Of a stretch of 64,000 nt of DNA, positions 33,686 through 43,121 are shown in pieces (position 1 is the first letter of the stretch; every line of letters starts with the position of its first letter). The translations under genes and the position numbers were made by a program. The DNA is from Aureliella helgolandensis (GTDB taxonomy: Bacteria; Planctomycetota; Planctomycetia; Pirellulales; Pirellulaceae), in NCBI RefSeq assembly GCF_007752135.1, contig NZ_CP036298.1, positions 8,176,501-8,240,500 on the forward strand, read 5' to 3'. Under the pieces are notes generated by a model. It was not told where the DNA came from. It worked only from the letters and a program-made list of their open reading frames with translations, and did no database searches.

Positions 33686-34582
33686 TTGAATCCCGTAGCA
33701 ATCGCCAATTCAATCCATACAATCGTGACAAACTGTAGGCAAGTTCCGTTGGCGTCCACTTGCCGAGCAGATCCGCGTATCCCTCTGAAAACTGTCCTCA
33801 TCGTGGCTGGTGTCTTCTCTCTCTTAGCTGCCTTAGCACTTTCGTTGATCGTCAATCGTATCGCGAGCATGGCATTGATGTTTACCGGACTCTCTCGCGA
33901 GGCGGCCCGTTTCCAGGCCCGCTCCGCATTTACGGGGGTCGGCTACACCACGCGTGAATCCGAAAGTATCGTCAATCATCCCGTCCGTCGTCGCATCGTC
34001 ATGATGCTGATGTTGATGGGAAATGTGGGGGTGGCCACCGTCGTCGCCACGGTGATGGTTTCGCTGAGCAGTTCCATTGGAGAGAGCTTGCGATACCAAG
34101 TCCTGGTCGCCATCGTCCTGACCGTCGGCCTCTTGGCTCTGTGGGGGATCTCGTCCAGTCGAATAGTGGAGCGGCAACTCAACAAGGTGATTGGGCGGGC
34201 ACTCAAGAAATTTACCGACTTGGACACCCGCGACTACGTATCCCTACTTCAGTTGGCGGACGGCTATTCCGTGTTCGAGATGCGAATCGACTCCAAGCAC
34301 TGGCTCGTAGGCAAGTCTTTGAGGGAGTTGCGTCTCTCGGACGAAGGCATCCTCGTCTTGGGCATTCATCGAACGGATGGCATTTACCAGGGCATTCCAC
34401 GAGCCCAAGACATGGTTTCCGCCAAAGATACAGTTATCCTGTACGGTAATAAGCAAGCCATTCGTCGGCTTGACCGGCGCCAGGCGGGGGTGGCTGGCGA
34501 CCAGGAGCATGCCGAGCACGTCACGCGACTGGATGAGGTGAAAAAATCGGAACCCCAATCCGCCGTAGGGCCTCCCAGCTAG
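33686..34582 (+). CDS. Membrane protein with C-terminal RCK_C (TrkA-C) domain
   Basis: 298 residues from TTG 33686; the true start is uncertain, and a start near 33800 would remove a non-hydrophobic leader. About three to four helices (35-60, 115-135, 145-165) surround a very conserved-looking stretch, TGLSREAARFQARSAFTGVGYTTRESE. An RCK_C domain of about 75 residues follows (HWLVGKSLRELRLSDEGILVLGI to TVILYGN). RCK_C domains bind small ligands and gate ion transport. There is no RCK_N nucleotide-binding domain and no selectivity filter, so it is not a K+ channel itself. Function unknown; transport regulation is an inference. Confidence 0.8.
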   Translation: MNPVAIANSIHTIVTNCRQVPLASTCRADPRIPLKTVLIVAGVFSLLAALALSLIVNRIASMALMFTGLSREAARFQARSAFTGVGYTTRESESIVNHPVRRRIVMMLMLMGNVGVATVVATVMVSLSSSIGESLRYQVLVAIVLTVGLLALWGISSSRIVERQLNKVIGRALKKFTDLDTRDYVSLLQLADGYSVFEMRIDSKHWLVGKSLRELRLSDEGILVLGIHRTDGIYQGIPRAQDMVSAKDTVILYGNKQAIRRLDRRQAGVAGDQEHAEHVTRLDEVKKSEPQSAVGPPS

Positions 34583-34636
34583 CTCACAAGATCTCCAGAC
34601 TCAACTTTTGAATTCACGAACCAAGGACCTAGAGCA

Positions 34637-36016
34637 TTGACCCAATCCCCCTCGCGTAGCGGCGTATTCTCTGCCTCCACTGACAAACGACTCGAGGCGT
34701 TCGGCGAGAGCATCAGTTTTGACCACCGACTCTTTAGGCATGATATTCGAGGCTCGATCGCGCACGCGCGGATGCTGGCAAAACAGCAACTCCTAACCGA
34801 AGAAGAATTCCAGACCATTGAGCAATCGCTCCGCGAAATCGAAACCGAGATCGAGCAGGGCAAGATGCCCTTTCGCAATGAGCTGGAAGATATCCATATG
34901 CATATCGAGAGCCGCCTGATTGAGCTCATTGGCGACACGGGGCGGAAGCTGCACACCGCTCGCAGCCGCAACGATCAGGTCAATACCGACTTCCGCATGT
35001 GGGTGCGTGAAGCGTTGGACACCATCGACGCTCTTCTACAAGAGCTCCAGCGCGCGTTTCTGTCGCGGTGTGATGGCGATTTCGACATCATCCTGCCCGC
35101 CTACACGCACTTGCAACGCGCCCAACCGGTACTGGCCCCTCACTACTGGCTGTGCTACATCGAAAAATACCAGCGAGATCGCGAGCGGCTCGCCGATTGT
35201 CGCAAGAGAGTGAACGTCTGCGGGCTGGGCGCTGCGGCCTGCGCGGGCACCACGCTTCCCATCGATCGTGACGCGACGGCCCGTGAACTCGATTTCGAAC
35301 GGGTCGCAGCCAACAGCATCGATGTCAGTAGCGACCGCGACTTCGTGCTCGAAGCCGGCTTCGTCCTGGCCATGATCGCCGAACACCTCAGTGGCTGGGC
35401 CGAAGAATGGATTCTGTGGTCCACGGTGGAATTCAACTTCATCCAGCTACCCCATCAGTTCTGCACCGGTTCGTCGATCATGCCTCAAAAGGTTAATCCC
35501 GATACTCTGGAGCTCACCCGAGGCAAATCGGCTCGAGTATTGGGGAATCTGCAGACCCTCATGATCCTCGTAAAAGGCTTGCCACTGGCTTACAACCGTG
35601 ACCTGCAAGAGGACAAGCCCCCACTCTTTGACTCGTTCGAGACCGTCCGAGCCTGCCTCGAACTGGCCATCCCCATCGTCGAACAATCGGTCTTGCAACG
35701 GAAGTCAATTGCCAGCCGGTTGGACCAAGGCTACTTGGATGCCACGACCCTCATGGAACACTTGATGATTCGTGGGATTCCACAGCGCACCGCACACCAC
35801 TTGGTAGGGACGCTAGTTGGAATGGCCCAAGAGAGTGGTGTGCGACTAGCCGATTTGACCGATGCACAGCTAAAAACAGCTCATCCGGAACTCGACGAAT
35901 CAGTCCGCGAGGTCCTAGGGGTGGAAAAAGCGGTAAAAGCCTACCAAAGCTACGGGTCGAGTAGCCCGGACCAAGTACGATCACAGATTCATTCTTGGCG
36001 CGAGCAATTACAATAG
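34637..36016 (+). CDS. argH: Argininosuccinate lyase
   Basis: 459 residues from TTG 34637. Fumarase/aspartase superfamily. Landmarks: GESISFDHRLFRHDIRGS, HTARSRNDQV (substrate-binding), the THLQRAQPV loop with its catalytic His, and the signature GSSIMPQKVNPD. It splits argininosuccinate into arginine and fumarate, the last step of arginine synthesis, as a cytoplasmic tetramer. No other arg genes are adjacent. The following gene begins within 55 bp or less. Confidence 0.96.
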   Translation: MTQSPSRSGVFSASTDKRLEAFGESISFDHRLFRHDIRGSIAHARMLAKQQLLTEEEFQTIEQSLREIETEIEQGKMPFRNELEDIHMHIESRLIELIGDTGRKLHTARSRNDQVNTDFRMWVREALDTIDALLQELQRAFLSRCDGDFDIILPAYTHLQRAQPVLAPHYWLCYIEKYQRDRERLADCRKRVNVCGLGAAACAGTTLPIDRDATARELDFERVAANSIDVSSDRDFVLEAGFVLAMIAEHLSGWAEEWILWSTVEFNFIQLPHQFCTGSSIMPQKVNPDTLELTRGKSARVLGNLQTLMILVKGLPLAYNRDLQEDKPPLFDSFETVRACLELAIPIVEQSVLQRKSIASRLDQGYLDATTLMEHLMIRGIPQRTAHHLVGTLVGMAQESGVRLADLTDAQLKTAHPELDESVREVLGVEKAVKAYQSYGSSSPDQVRSQIHSWREQLQ

Positions 36017-36070
36017 GTGAGCAAGCAGCAGAAATTCACTCTGGCTTTTCTCCCGGAAACAGCACAACTG

Positions 36071-38473
36071 ATGAACGAGCAAACCGACTTGAGACGCGAT
36101 AACCGAACCGCCGCTCCGCTTATCATGGCCGTCGCCTGCGTTCTACTCCTGCCACCCTGGATGAACTCTGCAACGGTGTGGGCTCAGAACCCGTTTGGGG
36201 AATCACCGTTTGGAGAGTCCACTGCAGGGGATTCGGTCAACCCGTTCGGTGCGGCTAGCGATCCCGGAGACGGCAATGGTTTTGGTGGCTTCGCGCCCGC
36301 CGCACCTGTCGCTGGCAATTCCGCTGCAGCCTCGGAAGCGACCGCAGCCACGGAGGTTGAGGACGATCCCGACCCAGTCGTCCAAGCCGTGCGTCAACAG
36401 CCGCCAGAGACCCCCGAGGAAATGGCCAAGGCGCTGACCTGGCTCGTTCGGATCAAACGCTTTGACGAGGCCAAGCGATGGCTCGACCATCTGGCAACGT
36501 TGAACTGGAATCAACAGGAGCTAGCCCAACTAGCACGCAGTGGTGGCAGCTCCCTGTGGGTCCGTCTACGGGCCCCGGAAGCGGAATTAAGCGCTGCCCA
36601 AAGTAAGCTTATCTCCGAGATTTTTACCGCGCCTGCCGAATTAGCGCGAGATCTGACTTCGATCAACGGCTGGATCGATCGGCTGGCCAGCAAGTCAGCC
36701 GGCCAGCGACGCTTGGCTCAATTGCGACTGCAGGATGCAAGCCTAGTCGCCGTGCAACGCTTGATCGACCGACTGCTCGCCGGGGACGCCTTGGTGCCAG
36801 CAGAAATGCTGGCTGGAACCATCCTGGAGTTTGGCCGCGACGGCATCGAAGCCCTGCAGACCGCTTGCTGGGTCAAAGATCCAGCGCGTGCGGCGCGAGT
36901 CCTCATGGCCTTGGCCGACTTGCCGGGCACCCATTTTTACCCGGAGCTGGGGGCTGCAACAGTCTCCCCTCTCTTAGCCACAGAGCACCAGACCGCTCTA
37001 CGAGCGAAACTAGAAGCGAAACACAGCAAGCTTCCGAGCCCGGCTGCTGTTAGCAAGTTATTGACGAAGCGTTTTGACGATTCTCTGGCAGAGTATCAAG
37101 AACGTCGCAGCCAGGTGGCCATGCTCCCGATCACACTGTGGCGAGTCACTACCGACGGTGCCACGATTGAGCGCGTTGAGGCCAAGGCGGCAGACCTTCC
37201 CTTGGAACGCTTGGCACAATTGGCTGGCTTACGCTTGCGTTTGCCCACAGCCACGGCGGATGAACTGCGAGATTGTGGCGCCGCGTTGCTGCAGCGCGCC
37301 TACCAAATTTCACCTCAGTTGCGCGATCCGCAACTGGCGTCCCATCTACTGCTGCCCCTCACTGCCACCCAGTTGACCACCACCAATCTCTTAGAGCAAG
37401 TTTACACCCAAGCGACAACTTGGCAGATGCATGGCGGTGCCTTGCGCGCCATTGAGCTCCTTGGCAAAGATGCGGGGGATTCCGCTGCGACAGCCCCACT
37501 CGGCTTCCTCAGCAAACGACTTCTCGACTCACGCCCCAGCGTTCGTTACTCGGCCTTCAGCACTTTGGCACGTCTGAACCCACAGCATGCCTACCTGGGT
37601 GCTGAGACAGCACTGCACACGGCTCTGGAAATCATGCAACTGGGCAACGGCCCACACGCACTGGTAATCGGAGGCCAATCCGACCGTCGGCAAACGGCCG
37701 TAAATCAGATTCAGATGCAAACGTCGGCCGCGACTTCGTCAGCCAACACTGCCCGCAACGCCTTCATTGCTTTGGACCGCGAAACTCCGACCGAATTGGT
37801 CGTGATCGTGGACCGCGTGGCGGATCAGAGCATTTTCCAGCTGATTCAGCGTCTGCGTGGGGGAAAGCGGAGCAGCGCGCTGCCAATCGCAGTGCTTACC
37901 GACGAACTGTATCAATACGAACGTGAATTGATTGACCGAACCCCTGGCGTCATCCATTCGGTACTGTCCACCGATCCTCAGCAAATGGCGAGGGTCCTCA
38001 TGCAGCTTGCCAATTCACTCGATACCGTTCCTTTGACAGCAGTCGAGCGAAGCCAGCTAGCGATTCAAGCTGGAGACTTCCTAGCAACGATTGCAGCGAA
38101 TCGTACTCAATATGCTTTCTACCCGTTGGGAGATATTGGAAGCCATCTAATGGTAGAGGCAAACAACTTTTTGCCTCGCGCGCGTATCGATGTTTTATCG
38201 GGACTGGGAACGGCCGAGAGCCAACGAAAACTAATCGCCATGGCATCGCAGGAGTCACTCGAGGAAACCCATCGCCTCGCCGCCGCTCGAGCCTTCGGTA
38301 GCTCGGTTCGCAGCTTCGGAATGTCGCTAGGTCAGCAAGATATTCTGGCAAACTACGATCTCTACAACCAGCTGGCACCACAAGATCCGGTAGCATTAAG
38401 AGCTCTCGGTCACGTATTGGACGTGAGTGAAGCGCATGCCGGAAAAGCGGAGTGGCCCACGCCATCCTGGTAG
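36071..38473 (+). CDS. Large secreted protein of unknown function, helical repeats plus receiver-like segment
   Basis: 800 residues from ATG 36071, chosen because it yields a normal signal peptide (basic start, APLIMAVACVLLL, cleavage after ATVWA); a GTG at 36017 abuts the argH stop. The mature N-terminus is low complexity with NPFGESPFGES...NPFG repeats, then Ala/Glu/Pro. Most of the rest is Leu/Ala-rich helical, HEAT-like. About residues 535-640 (HALVIGGQSDRRQT..., ELVVIVDRVAD, SSALPIAVLTDEL) show the alternating strand-helix pattern of a response-regulator receiver but in an exported context. No family is named with confidence; similar proteins appear to be planctomycete-specific. Confidence 0.75.
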   Translation: MNEQTDLRRDNRTAAPLIMAVACVLLLPPWMNSATVWAQNPFGESPFGESTAGDSVNPFGAASDPGDGNGFGGFAPAAPVAGNSAAASEATAATEVEDDPDPVVQAVRQQPPETPEEMAKALTWLVRIKRFDEAKRWLDHLATLNWNQQELAQLARSGGSSLWVRLRAPEAELSAAQSKLISEIFTAPAELARDLTSINGWIDRLASKSAGQRRLAQLRLQDASLVAVQRLIDRLLAGDALVPAEMLAGTILEFGRDGIEALQTACWVKDPARAARVLMALADLPGTHFYPELGAATVSPLLATEHQTALRAKLEAKHSKLPSPAAVSKLLTKRFDDSLAEYQERRSQVAMLPITLWRVTTDGATIERVEAKAADLPLERLAQLAGLRLRLPTATADELRDCGAALLQRAYQISPQLRDPQLASHLLLPLTATQLTTTNLLEQVYTQATTWQMHGGALRAIELLGKDAGDSAATAPLGFLSKRLLDSRPSVRYSAFSTLARLNPQHAYLGAETALHTALEIMQLGNGPHALVIGGQSDRRQTAVNQIQMQTSAATSSANTARNAFIALDRETPTELVVIVDRVADQSIFQLIQRLRGGKRSSALPIAVLTDELYQYERELIDRTPGVIHSVLSTDPQQMARVLMQLANSLDTVPLTAVERSQLAIQAGDFLATIAANRTQYAFYPLGDIGSHLMVEANNFLPRARIDVLSGLGTAESQRKLIAMASQESLEETHRLAAARAFGSSVRSFGMSLGQQDILANYDLYNQLAPQDPVALRALGHVLDVSEAHAGKAEWPTPSW

Positions 38474-38583
38474 CCCAGTTGCCTGCCAGCTTGTGGTAAG
38501 TCTAATCCTAGGGACAATGGGAGCCATTAGGCGACGGCACTAGAGATACCAACTACGTAGATCTCAACTCTGGATTAGGCTGC

Positions 38584-39675
38584 ATGGAAATGTCGCGGTA
38601 TGGATTCCAACCACAAATTCCTGATACGGGTTCCCCCGTTCCCGGAATTATTGGAACCAGCCCTGCCATGCAAGCGGTGTACGCGACAACTCGCCGCGTT
38701 GCTCAGAGCAATGCCTCGGTCCTGCTCTTGGGCGAAACGGGGACCGGGAAAGAATTAATCGCCGGAGCCATCCACCGGCTGAGCGATCGTCGCTCGGGCC
38801 CGTTTGTAAAAGTCAACTGCGGGGCGCTCAGCGAAAGCTTGCTAGAAAGCGAGTTGTTCGGTCATGTGCGAGGTGCGTTTACCAGTGCCGTATCCAATCG
38901 CACGGGACGCTTCGAAGCGGCTCACAGCGGCACGATCTTCCTGGACGAAATTAACAGCACCTCCTTGATCCTACAGGTCAAACTCCTGCGAGTTCTGCAG
39001 GAGCGCGAATTTGAGCGGGTCGGAGATACATCCACCATCACGGTCGATACGCGAGTCATTGCCGCTAGCAACCGCGATCTGACGACCGAGGTGCAAGAGG
39101 AGCGATTCCGAGAGGATCTCTACTGGCGACTTAACGTCGTGCCCATTGATATCCCTCCTCTGCGAAGACGCCCCGAAGACATTCCCGCTCTGGTCGTCCA
39201 TTTTCTGAATTATTACAACGAAGCCAACAATCGCTTCGTCGTGCACATTCAGAAGGAGGCTCTTGAGCTGATGCAGCACTACCACTGGCCGGGAAATGTG
39301 CGCGAGCTGCAGAATTACATCGAACGCGCAGTCGTGATGGCGGATGGTGACGAATTGACGGTCGAATTGCTCCCCGATGTGGTGCGCGGAGCGGCGCCAG
39401 GTAGCCGTACCGTTTCACTGCGTGGGGTCGATTTTGACACGCTTGCCCAAGAAATGGTCGAACAAGGGGTACGCGAAGCGGAGCGGGAGAAAGTGGATAT
39501 CCACAGCTTTGTCGTCAACCGCATCGAGAAGGAAGTGATCGCCCACGTCTTGGCCGACTGCAATTTCGTCCAAACCAAAGCAGCCGCGAAACTAGGGATC
39601 AATCGCAATACGCTCCATAAAAAAGTCAAGGATTACAACCTGGAGTCCCCCGACTCGAGCGAGGACGCTGGCTAG
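38584..39675 (+). CDS. Sigma-54-dependent transcriptional activator without receiver domain
   Basis: 363 residues. A short leader (1-20) is followed directly by the AAA+ domain: Walker A GETGTGKE (50-57), sigma-54 contact loop RGAFTSA (96-102; usual GAFTGA, so Gly to Ser), Walker B GTIFLDEI (116-123), and the arginine-finger/sensor regions (ERAVVMADG). The C-terminus has a Fis-type helix-turn-helix (TKAAAKLGINRNTLHKKVKDY). It needs ATP hydrolysis to open sigma-54 promoters. With no receiver or GAF domain, control would be by expression level or a separate partner. The upstream 110 bp hold no recognised -24/-12 site. Confidence 0.92.
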   Translation: MEMSRYGFQPQIPDTGSPVPGIIGTSPAMQAVYATTRRVAQSNASVLLLGETGTGKELIAGAIHRLSDRRSGPFVKVNCGALSESLLESELFGHVRGAFTSAVSNRTGRFEAAHSGTIFLDEINSTSLILQVKLLRVLQEREFERVGDTSTITVDTRVIAASNRDLTTEVQEERFREDLYWRLNVVPIDIPPLRRRPEDIPALVVHFLNYYNEANNRFVVHIQKEALELMQHYHWPGNVRELQNYIERAVVMADGDELTVELLPDVVRGAAPGSRTVSLRGVDFDTLAQEMVEQGVREAEREKVDIHSFVVNRIEKEVIAHVLADCNFVQTKAAAKLGINRNTLHKKVKDYNLESPDSSEDAG

Positions 39676-39697
39676 CAAGGACCGTGGGCCAGTACGC

Positions 39698-40024
39698 CTA
39701 TCCCTCTTCAGCCACCTCTTGAATCAATCGAACCAAGTGCGTGCGCGAGACGGCTTGATCGACGAGCGTCTCCACGTCCAATCCCAATTCACGGCCCAAC
39801 GCTTGTGCCAGATCGACATCCCGAATCCCTTCGTATTGGTTCAGCACTCGATCCTCGAAGTAGATCGTCTGACTGTCGCGACTAAAGCCCGACTCGAAAC
39901 CATCGGCAAGCTCCGCAATCCAAGCCGACGGTACACCGCGCGCGCGACAATGCTCCAGCGACCAAATCTCATCCCCGGTGCATTCCGACAATAGCATTAA
40001 TGACTTAAGTCGACTGAGCGGCAT
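39698..40024 (-). CDS. Small hypothetical protein paired with YceH-family gene
   Basis: 108 residues, acidic, helical, no membrane segment. It begins 12 bp after the stop of the YceH-family gene, so it is very probably cotranscribed. Recognisable text includes WIAELADGFESGF, a YEGIRDVDLAQALGRELGLD helix pair and DQAVSRTHLVRLIQEV. No family known to me; the regular codon usage and operon spacing support it as real. Confidence 0.65.
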   Translation of the reverse strand: MPLSRLKSLMLLSECTGDEIWSLEHCRARGVPSAWIAELADGFESGFSRDSQTIYFEDRVLNQYEGIRDVDLAQALGRELGLDVETLVDQAVSRTHLVRLIQEVAEEG

Positions 40025-40036
40025 AGGGCTCCAACA

Positions 40037-40804
40037 CTAGGACTCTAAACGATCGAGACGGTCGGTCAATTGCTCCACCAACATCCGCAGCTCCACCACC
40101 TCTTCTCGCAATGCCTCGAACTCCTCTTGCGCTGCGGCACTCGCCGGTGGGGCAGCCTTGGTTGCCGCCATTGCCGAATGCGACTCGCCTGCATGCAGCT
40201 CACTCGTGGAACTGCGTGGTTGCGGATTCGCTGCTGGGCTGCCGCCAGCGTGTTCAGCTTTCAGTTGCTCGAGTTCTTGCGGCAAGTAGAGATTGTGGGT
40301 GAAGACCTGTCCGCGTCCGGCCGGGGTGAGCGCAACGACCAACCCACGGTCCATCAAATTAGTCAGCAGCGCTGCCAGCGTGCCTAGATCCGCAATGGGT
40401 TCGAATCGACTGGCCCGGCTTCTTAGGTCTCCCGCGGTCTGCTCCCCACGCAAGAGCAACTCGGTCATGATGGCCGCCTCCGCACCTTTGACTCCCAGGT
40501 AGTCGTAACCGTAGTGACGGTACTTGGGGACGCGACCTCCGCCATGGACCTCAGCGATAACGCCCGCCTCGCGCATCGCGATCACCTCATCCTCGACCTG
40601 CTCGGACGTTAGATTCATTAGGGGATAGCGATTGCTTTTCTGGTTGCATCCCGTCACCAGCCCATTGAGTGAAAGTGGATACGCATCCGGCGTCGTTCGC
40701 GCCTTTTCCATCAAGACGCCCAGAATGCGGCGATGCTTGGGAGGCAAGGGGGCCGGTGGGCCTTGAGGCTCAGCTGGTTGAGGCGTAGCGAGGGGTTCGT
40801 CCAT
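40037..40804 (-). CDS. YceH/DUF480 family protein
   Basis: 255 residues. A Pro-rich start (1-22) precedes two winged-helix-like domains: RRILGVLMEKARTTPDAYPLSLNGL and SNRYPLMNLTSEQVEDEV in the first, KGAEAAIMTELLLRGEQTAGDLRSR in the second. An Ala/Ser-rich linker and a C-terminal coiled coil (EFEALREEVVELRMLVEQL) complete it. The family's molecular role is not settled; the double winged helix suggests nucleic-acid or regulatory binding. First gene of a two-gene unit with the 108-residue protein. Confidence 0.9.
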   Translation of the reverse strand: MDEPLATPQPAEPQGPPAPLPPKHRRILGVLMEKARTTPDAYPLSLNGLVTGCNQKSNRYPLMNLTSEQVEDEVIAMREAGVIAEVHGGGRVPKYRHYGYDYLGVKGAEAAIMTELLLRGEQTAGDLRSRASRFEPIADLGTLAALLTNLMDRGLVVALTPAGRGQVFTHNLYLPQELEQLKAEHAGGSPAANPQPRSSTSELHAGESHSAMAATKAAPPASAAAQEEFEALREEVVELRMLVEQLTDRLDRLES

Positions 40805-40926
40805 GGCGGGTACTTGGTGGAGTTAGGAATACTCGAAAGGGTCGTGAAATCCGTGCAGCTCAAGCATTTGGGGAGTGGAGCAGCCGAGCTGTAGGTGAAT
40901 CGCTGTTCTGACACCGCAGTTCCAGC

Positions 40927-41718
40927 TCACCCCGGTCGACCACTGACGCGAAACATCTGCTCGTGCGGCAATAGCGCGCCACCATCGATGGGGAGTGTGG
41001 CACCATTAATATACTCGCTCCCTGGTTCGCAGAGAAAGAGAACCCCGCGGGCTATTTCTTCAGGCTTGGCTAGGCGTCCCCAGGGCAACTCGCTTCCGCG
41101 AGCGTTGAGCTCCGTCTCGTGGAAGAACTTCCGCTCACCGGGGGTATCCGTCCAACCTGGATGCACGATATTGACGCGAATTCGATGCTCCGCCAATTCG
41201 CAAGCTGCGGTCCTGGCCATTTGGTCGGTAGCTGCTTTGGCCATATTGTAGGCCATCGCGCCGGGAATGGCTTTGAAGGCATGGGGAGAGCTGATGCAGA
41301 CCATAGCCCCTCCCGTTCCCTGCTCGATCATGACGTTGGCGACCGCTCGTACGAAATTGAACGGCCCCCACAGACATACATCAATCGTCTTTTGAAATCC
41401 GTCCAAATCAGCCTTATAGAACAGCTCACGGTCGCTGTAGGCAGCATTGGTCACCAGCAGGTCGATTCTACCGTGAGTGTCTTTCGTGCTTTGCACCAAC
41501 TGGTCGACCGCTGCGCGATCGGTCACATCGGCTACGCCAGCAGATCCCGTTCCTCCCACCATGGTGATTTTCTTGAGCGTATCATCGGGAGGCAAAATAT
41601 CATTTACCACCACATGCGCCCCGGCTCGCGCTAATTCGATGGCCGCAGCCGCCCCGATTCCACGCGCCGCCCCGGTCACGATTGCTACTTTGCCCTGCAG
41701 AGATTTTGTCGTACTCAT
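40927..41718 (-). CDS. Short-chain dehydrogenase/reductase (SDR)
   Basis: 263 residues, classical SDR. Cofactor loop TGAARGIGAA near the N-terminus, NAAYSD (NNAG-like), catalytic Ser in CISSPHAF and YxxxK as YNMAKA, then the HPGWTDTP loop after the active site and a C-terminal GATLPIDGGALL. An Asp following the second strand (VVNDI) suggests NAD(H) preference. Cytoplasmic oxidoreductase; substrate not inferable. Not clearly in an operon. Confidence 0.92.
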   Translation of the reverse strand: MSTTKSLQGKVAIVTGAARGIGAAAAIELARAGAHVVVNDILPPDDTLKKITMVGGTGSAGVADVTDRAAVDQLVQSTKDTHGRIDLLVTNAAYSDRELFYKADLDGFQKTIDVCLWGPFNFVRAVANVMIEQGTGGAMVCISSPHAFKAIPGAMAYNMAKAATDQMARTAACELAEHRIRVNIVHPGWTDTPGERKFFHETELNARGSELPWGRLAKPEEIARGVLFLCEPGSEYINGATLPIDGGALLPHEQMFRVSGRPG

Positions 41719-41771
41719 CTATCCACCTTAACTGTGCATCACATCGTTTACCCAAGCGGCTCGGTTCGGCC

Positions 41772-42254
41772 CTAATTCCGCATGACAATAAGGACTCCCA
41801 GCACTACGCACAAGACACCGAAGATGCGTGGCCAGGTAAAAGCGTGTTGCGCGTAGCCCAACCACCCGAAATGATCGAGTACGAGGGAGACGACCATTTG
41901 GCCAGCCAGAACCAATGCGATCCAGCGAGTGGCCCCCATTGCAGGTGCGACGAGCAAAGAAACGGTCACCATATAGGTTCCCAAGAGGCCACCCGTCCAA
42001 GCCCAGGCTGGCAGCGTCTGCAGGCGTTCGACGGAGGGAACGCCAACCCGCAGCAAAGTGGCCAAACCAAGAAGCGCTAGCAACCCCACCCCAAAGCTAA
42101 CCACGCTGGCCTGTAGGGGATGGTTGCATTGCTCCCGCAGCTTGGCGTTGACCGCGGGCTGCAATGCCATCGCCGCACCAGCTCCCAGAGCGAAGAGACT
42201 GCCCAAGGCTGCGAATATGTAGGAGAATCGTTCCACGGTCCAAACCCTTTGCAT
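41772..42254 (-). CDS. YdcZ/DUF606-type small DMT membrane protein
   Basis: 160 residues with about five membrane helices. The start AALGSLFALGAGAAMALQPAVNAKLREQ matches the DUF606 pattern (a helix followed by N-x-x-L-R), with ISF-like VVSFGVGLLALL next and an LVLAGQMVVSLVLDHFGW segment characteristic of the family, which is half-size compared with 10-helix DMT exporters. Some members work as homo- or heterodimers. Substrate unknown. It lies 53 bp after the start region of the SDR gene on the same strand but upstream of it, so possibly cotranscribed. Confidence 0.85.
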   Translation of the reverse strand: MQRVWTVERFSYIFAALGSLFALGAGAAMALQPAVNAKLREQCNHPLQASVVSFGVGLLALLGLATLLRVGVPSVERLQTLPAWAWTGGLLGTYMVTVSLLVAPAMGATRWIALVLAGQMVVSLVLDHFGWLGYAQHAFTWPRIFGVLCVVLGVLIVMRN

Positions 42255-42355
42255 ACAGAGGAAGCCGTGGTCGATATTGGCTGGCGTGGCGCAAGCCAGC
42301 TAAGCGGTCGATCGCGGGAAATCTCCCGAGCGCGACGAGCCGCGTGATCGAATCT

Positions 42356-42733
42356 CTAGGCTAGAAACGCTGCCAACTTCTCATGCGTTGCGGGATCCTG
42401 GAACTCCAGCTTGCCAAAACCACGCTCCGCTCCCAGCGCGACGGCAGCATCTTGATGCTCCGCATAATTCGTAATCAGCATCACAGGAATCGCCCTGAGT
42501 TCTGGATCAGCCTTAATCAACTTCAGGATTTCTACCCCATCGGTGTAATCCCGGTCAAGCTTGCGATTGATCAATACGAGGTTGACGGGGGTCTCCCGTA
42601 GAATCGCCAGGGCATCCTTCGGGCCATGAGCTTGCAGAAGCTGCGCATTGAAGCCCGTTTTCACCAGACGCTGTATGCTGGCATGATCCGGTGCACAATT
42701 ACCGACGTCGAGTACGGTTGGCGATGCCATCAA
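42356..42733 (-). CDS. Response-regulator receiver-like protein lacking phosphorylation residues
   Basis: 125 residues, a single receiver-type domain with no output domain. The beta-alpha order is preserved: TVLDVGNCAPDH, NLVLINRKLDRDYTDG, IPVMLITNY, GFGKLEF. The acidic pair that holds Mg2+ is replaced by G11-N12, and the phosphoacceptor Asp is N56 (VLINRKLD). The Thr (T88) and Lys (K108) positions are kept. It probably works as a phosphorylation-independent pseudo-receiver. ATG at codon 2 is an alternative start. Confidence 0.85.
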   Translation of the reverse strand: MMASPTVLDVGNCAPDHASIQRLVKTGFNAQLLQAHGPKDALAILRETPVNLVLINRKLDRDYTDGVEILKLIKADPELRAIPVMLITNYAEHQDAAVALGAERGFGKLEFQDPATHEKLAAFLA

Positions 42734-43121
42734 TAATATCCACCCAACTTCTAACTGCTAATGAGAAAACCAAGCGAAGAATCGCACAGGCGCCTGGACG
42801 TTTGCCGACTCAGCGGCACTCGTCCAGCAAACACCCCGCCGAAGACCATCCGGCGACGCTCGGGTACGCGCGTCACACCCTCACGGGAGTGCTGCCACAA
42901 CCTACTGCAAATCACTAGTTGGCCCTACCGATTGCGATTGCACTGCCACTTCATTGCGGCCATCGCAACCGCTGGAGGTGGCTGTCACCATACCCGAGAC
43001 AAAGGCGAGCAGGATAAAGACGACTGCTTGGCTTTCCTTGGTAATCACAATACTTCTATTCCTTGTCTTGAGGATTCCCGGTCACCAGCCCCTCCAGGGA
43101 CATGCGACTTGTTTCAACCGC
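42734..43121. other. 388-bp region without a supported gene
   Basis: Lies between the pseudo-receiver gene and the 3' end of the cupin gene, both on the minus strand. Plus-strand frames (42761-43171, 42954-43364) run antisense into the cupin gene and show no family features. No repeat or terminator was seen. Confidence 0.4.
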
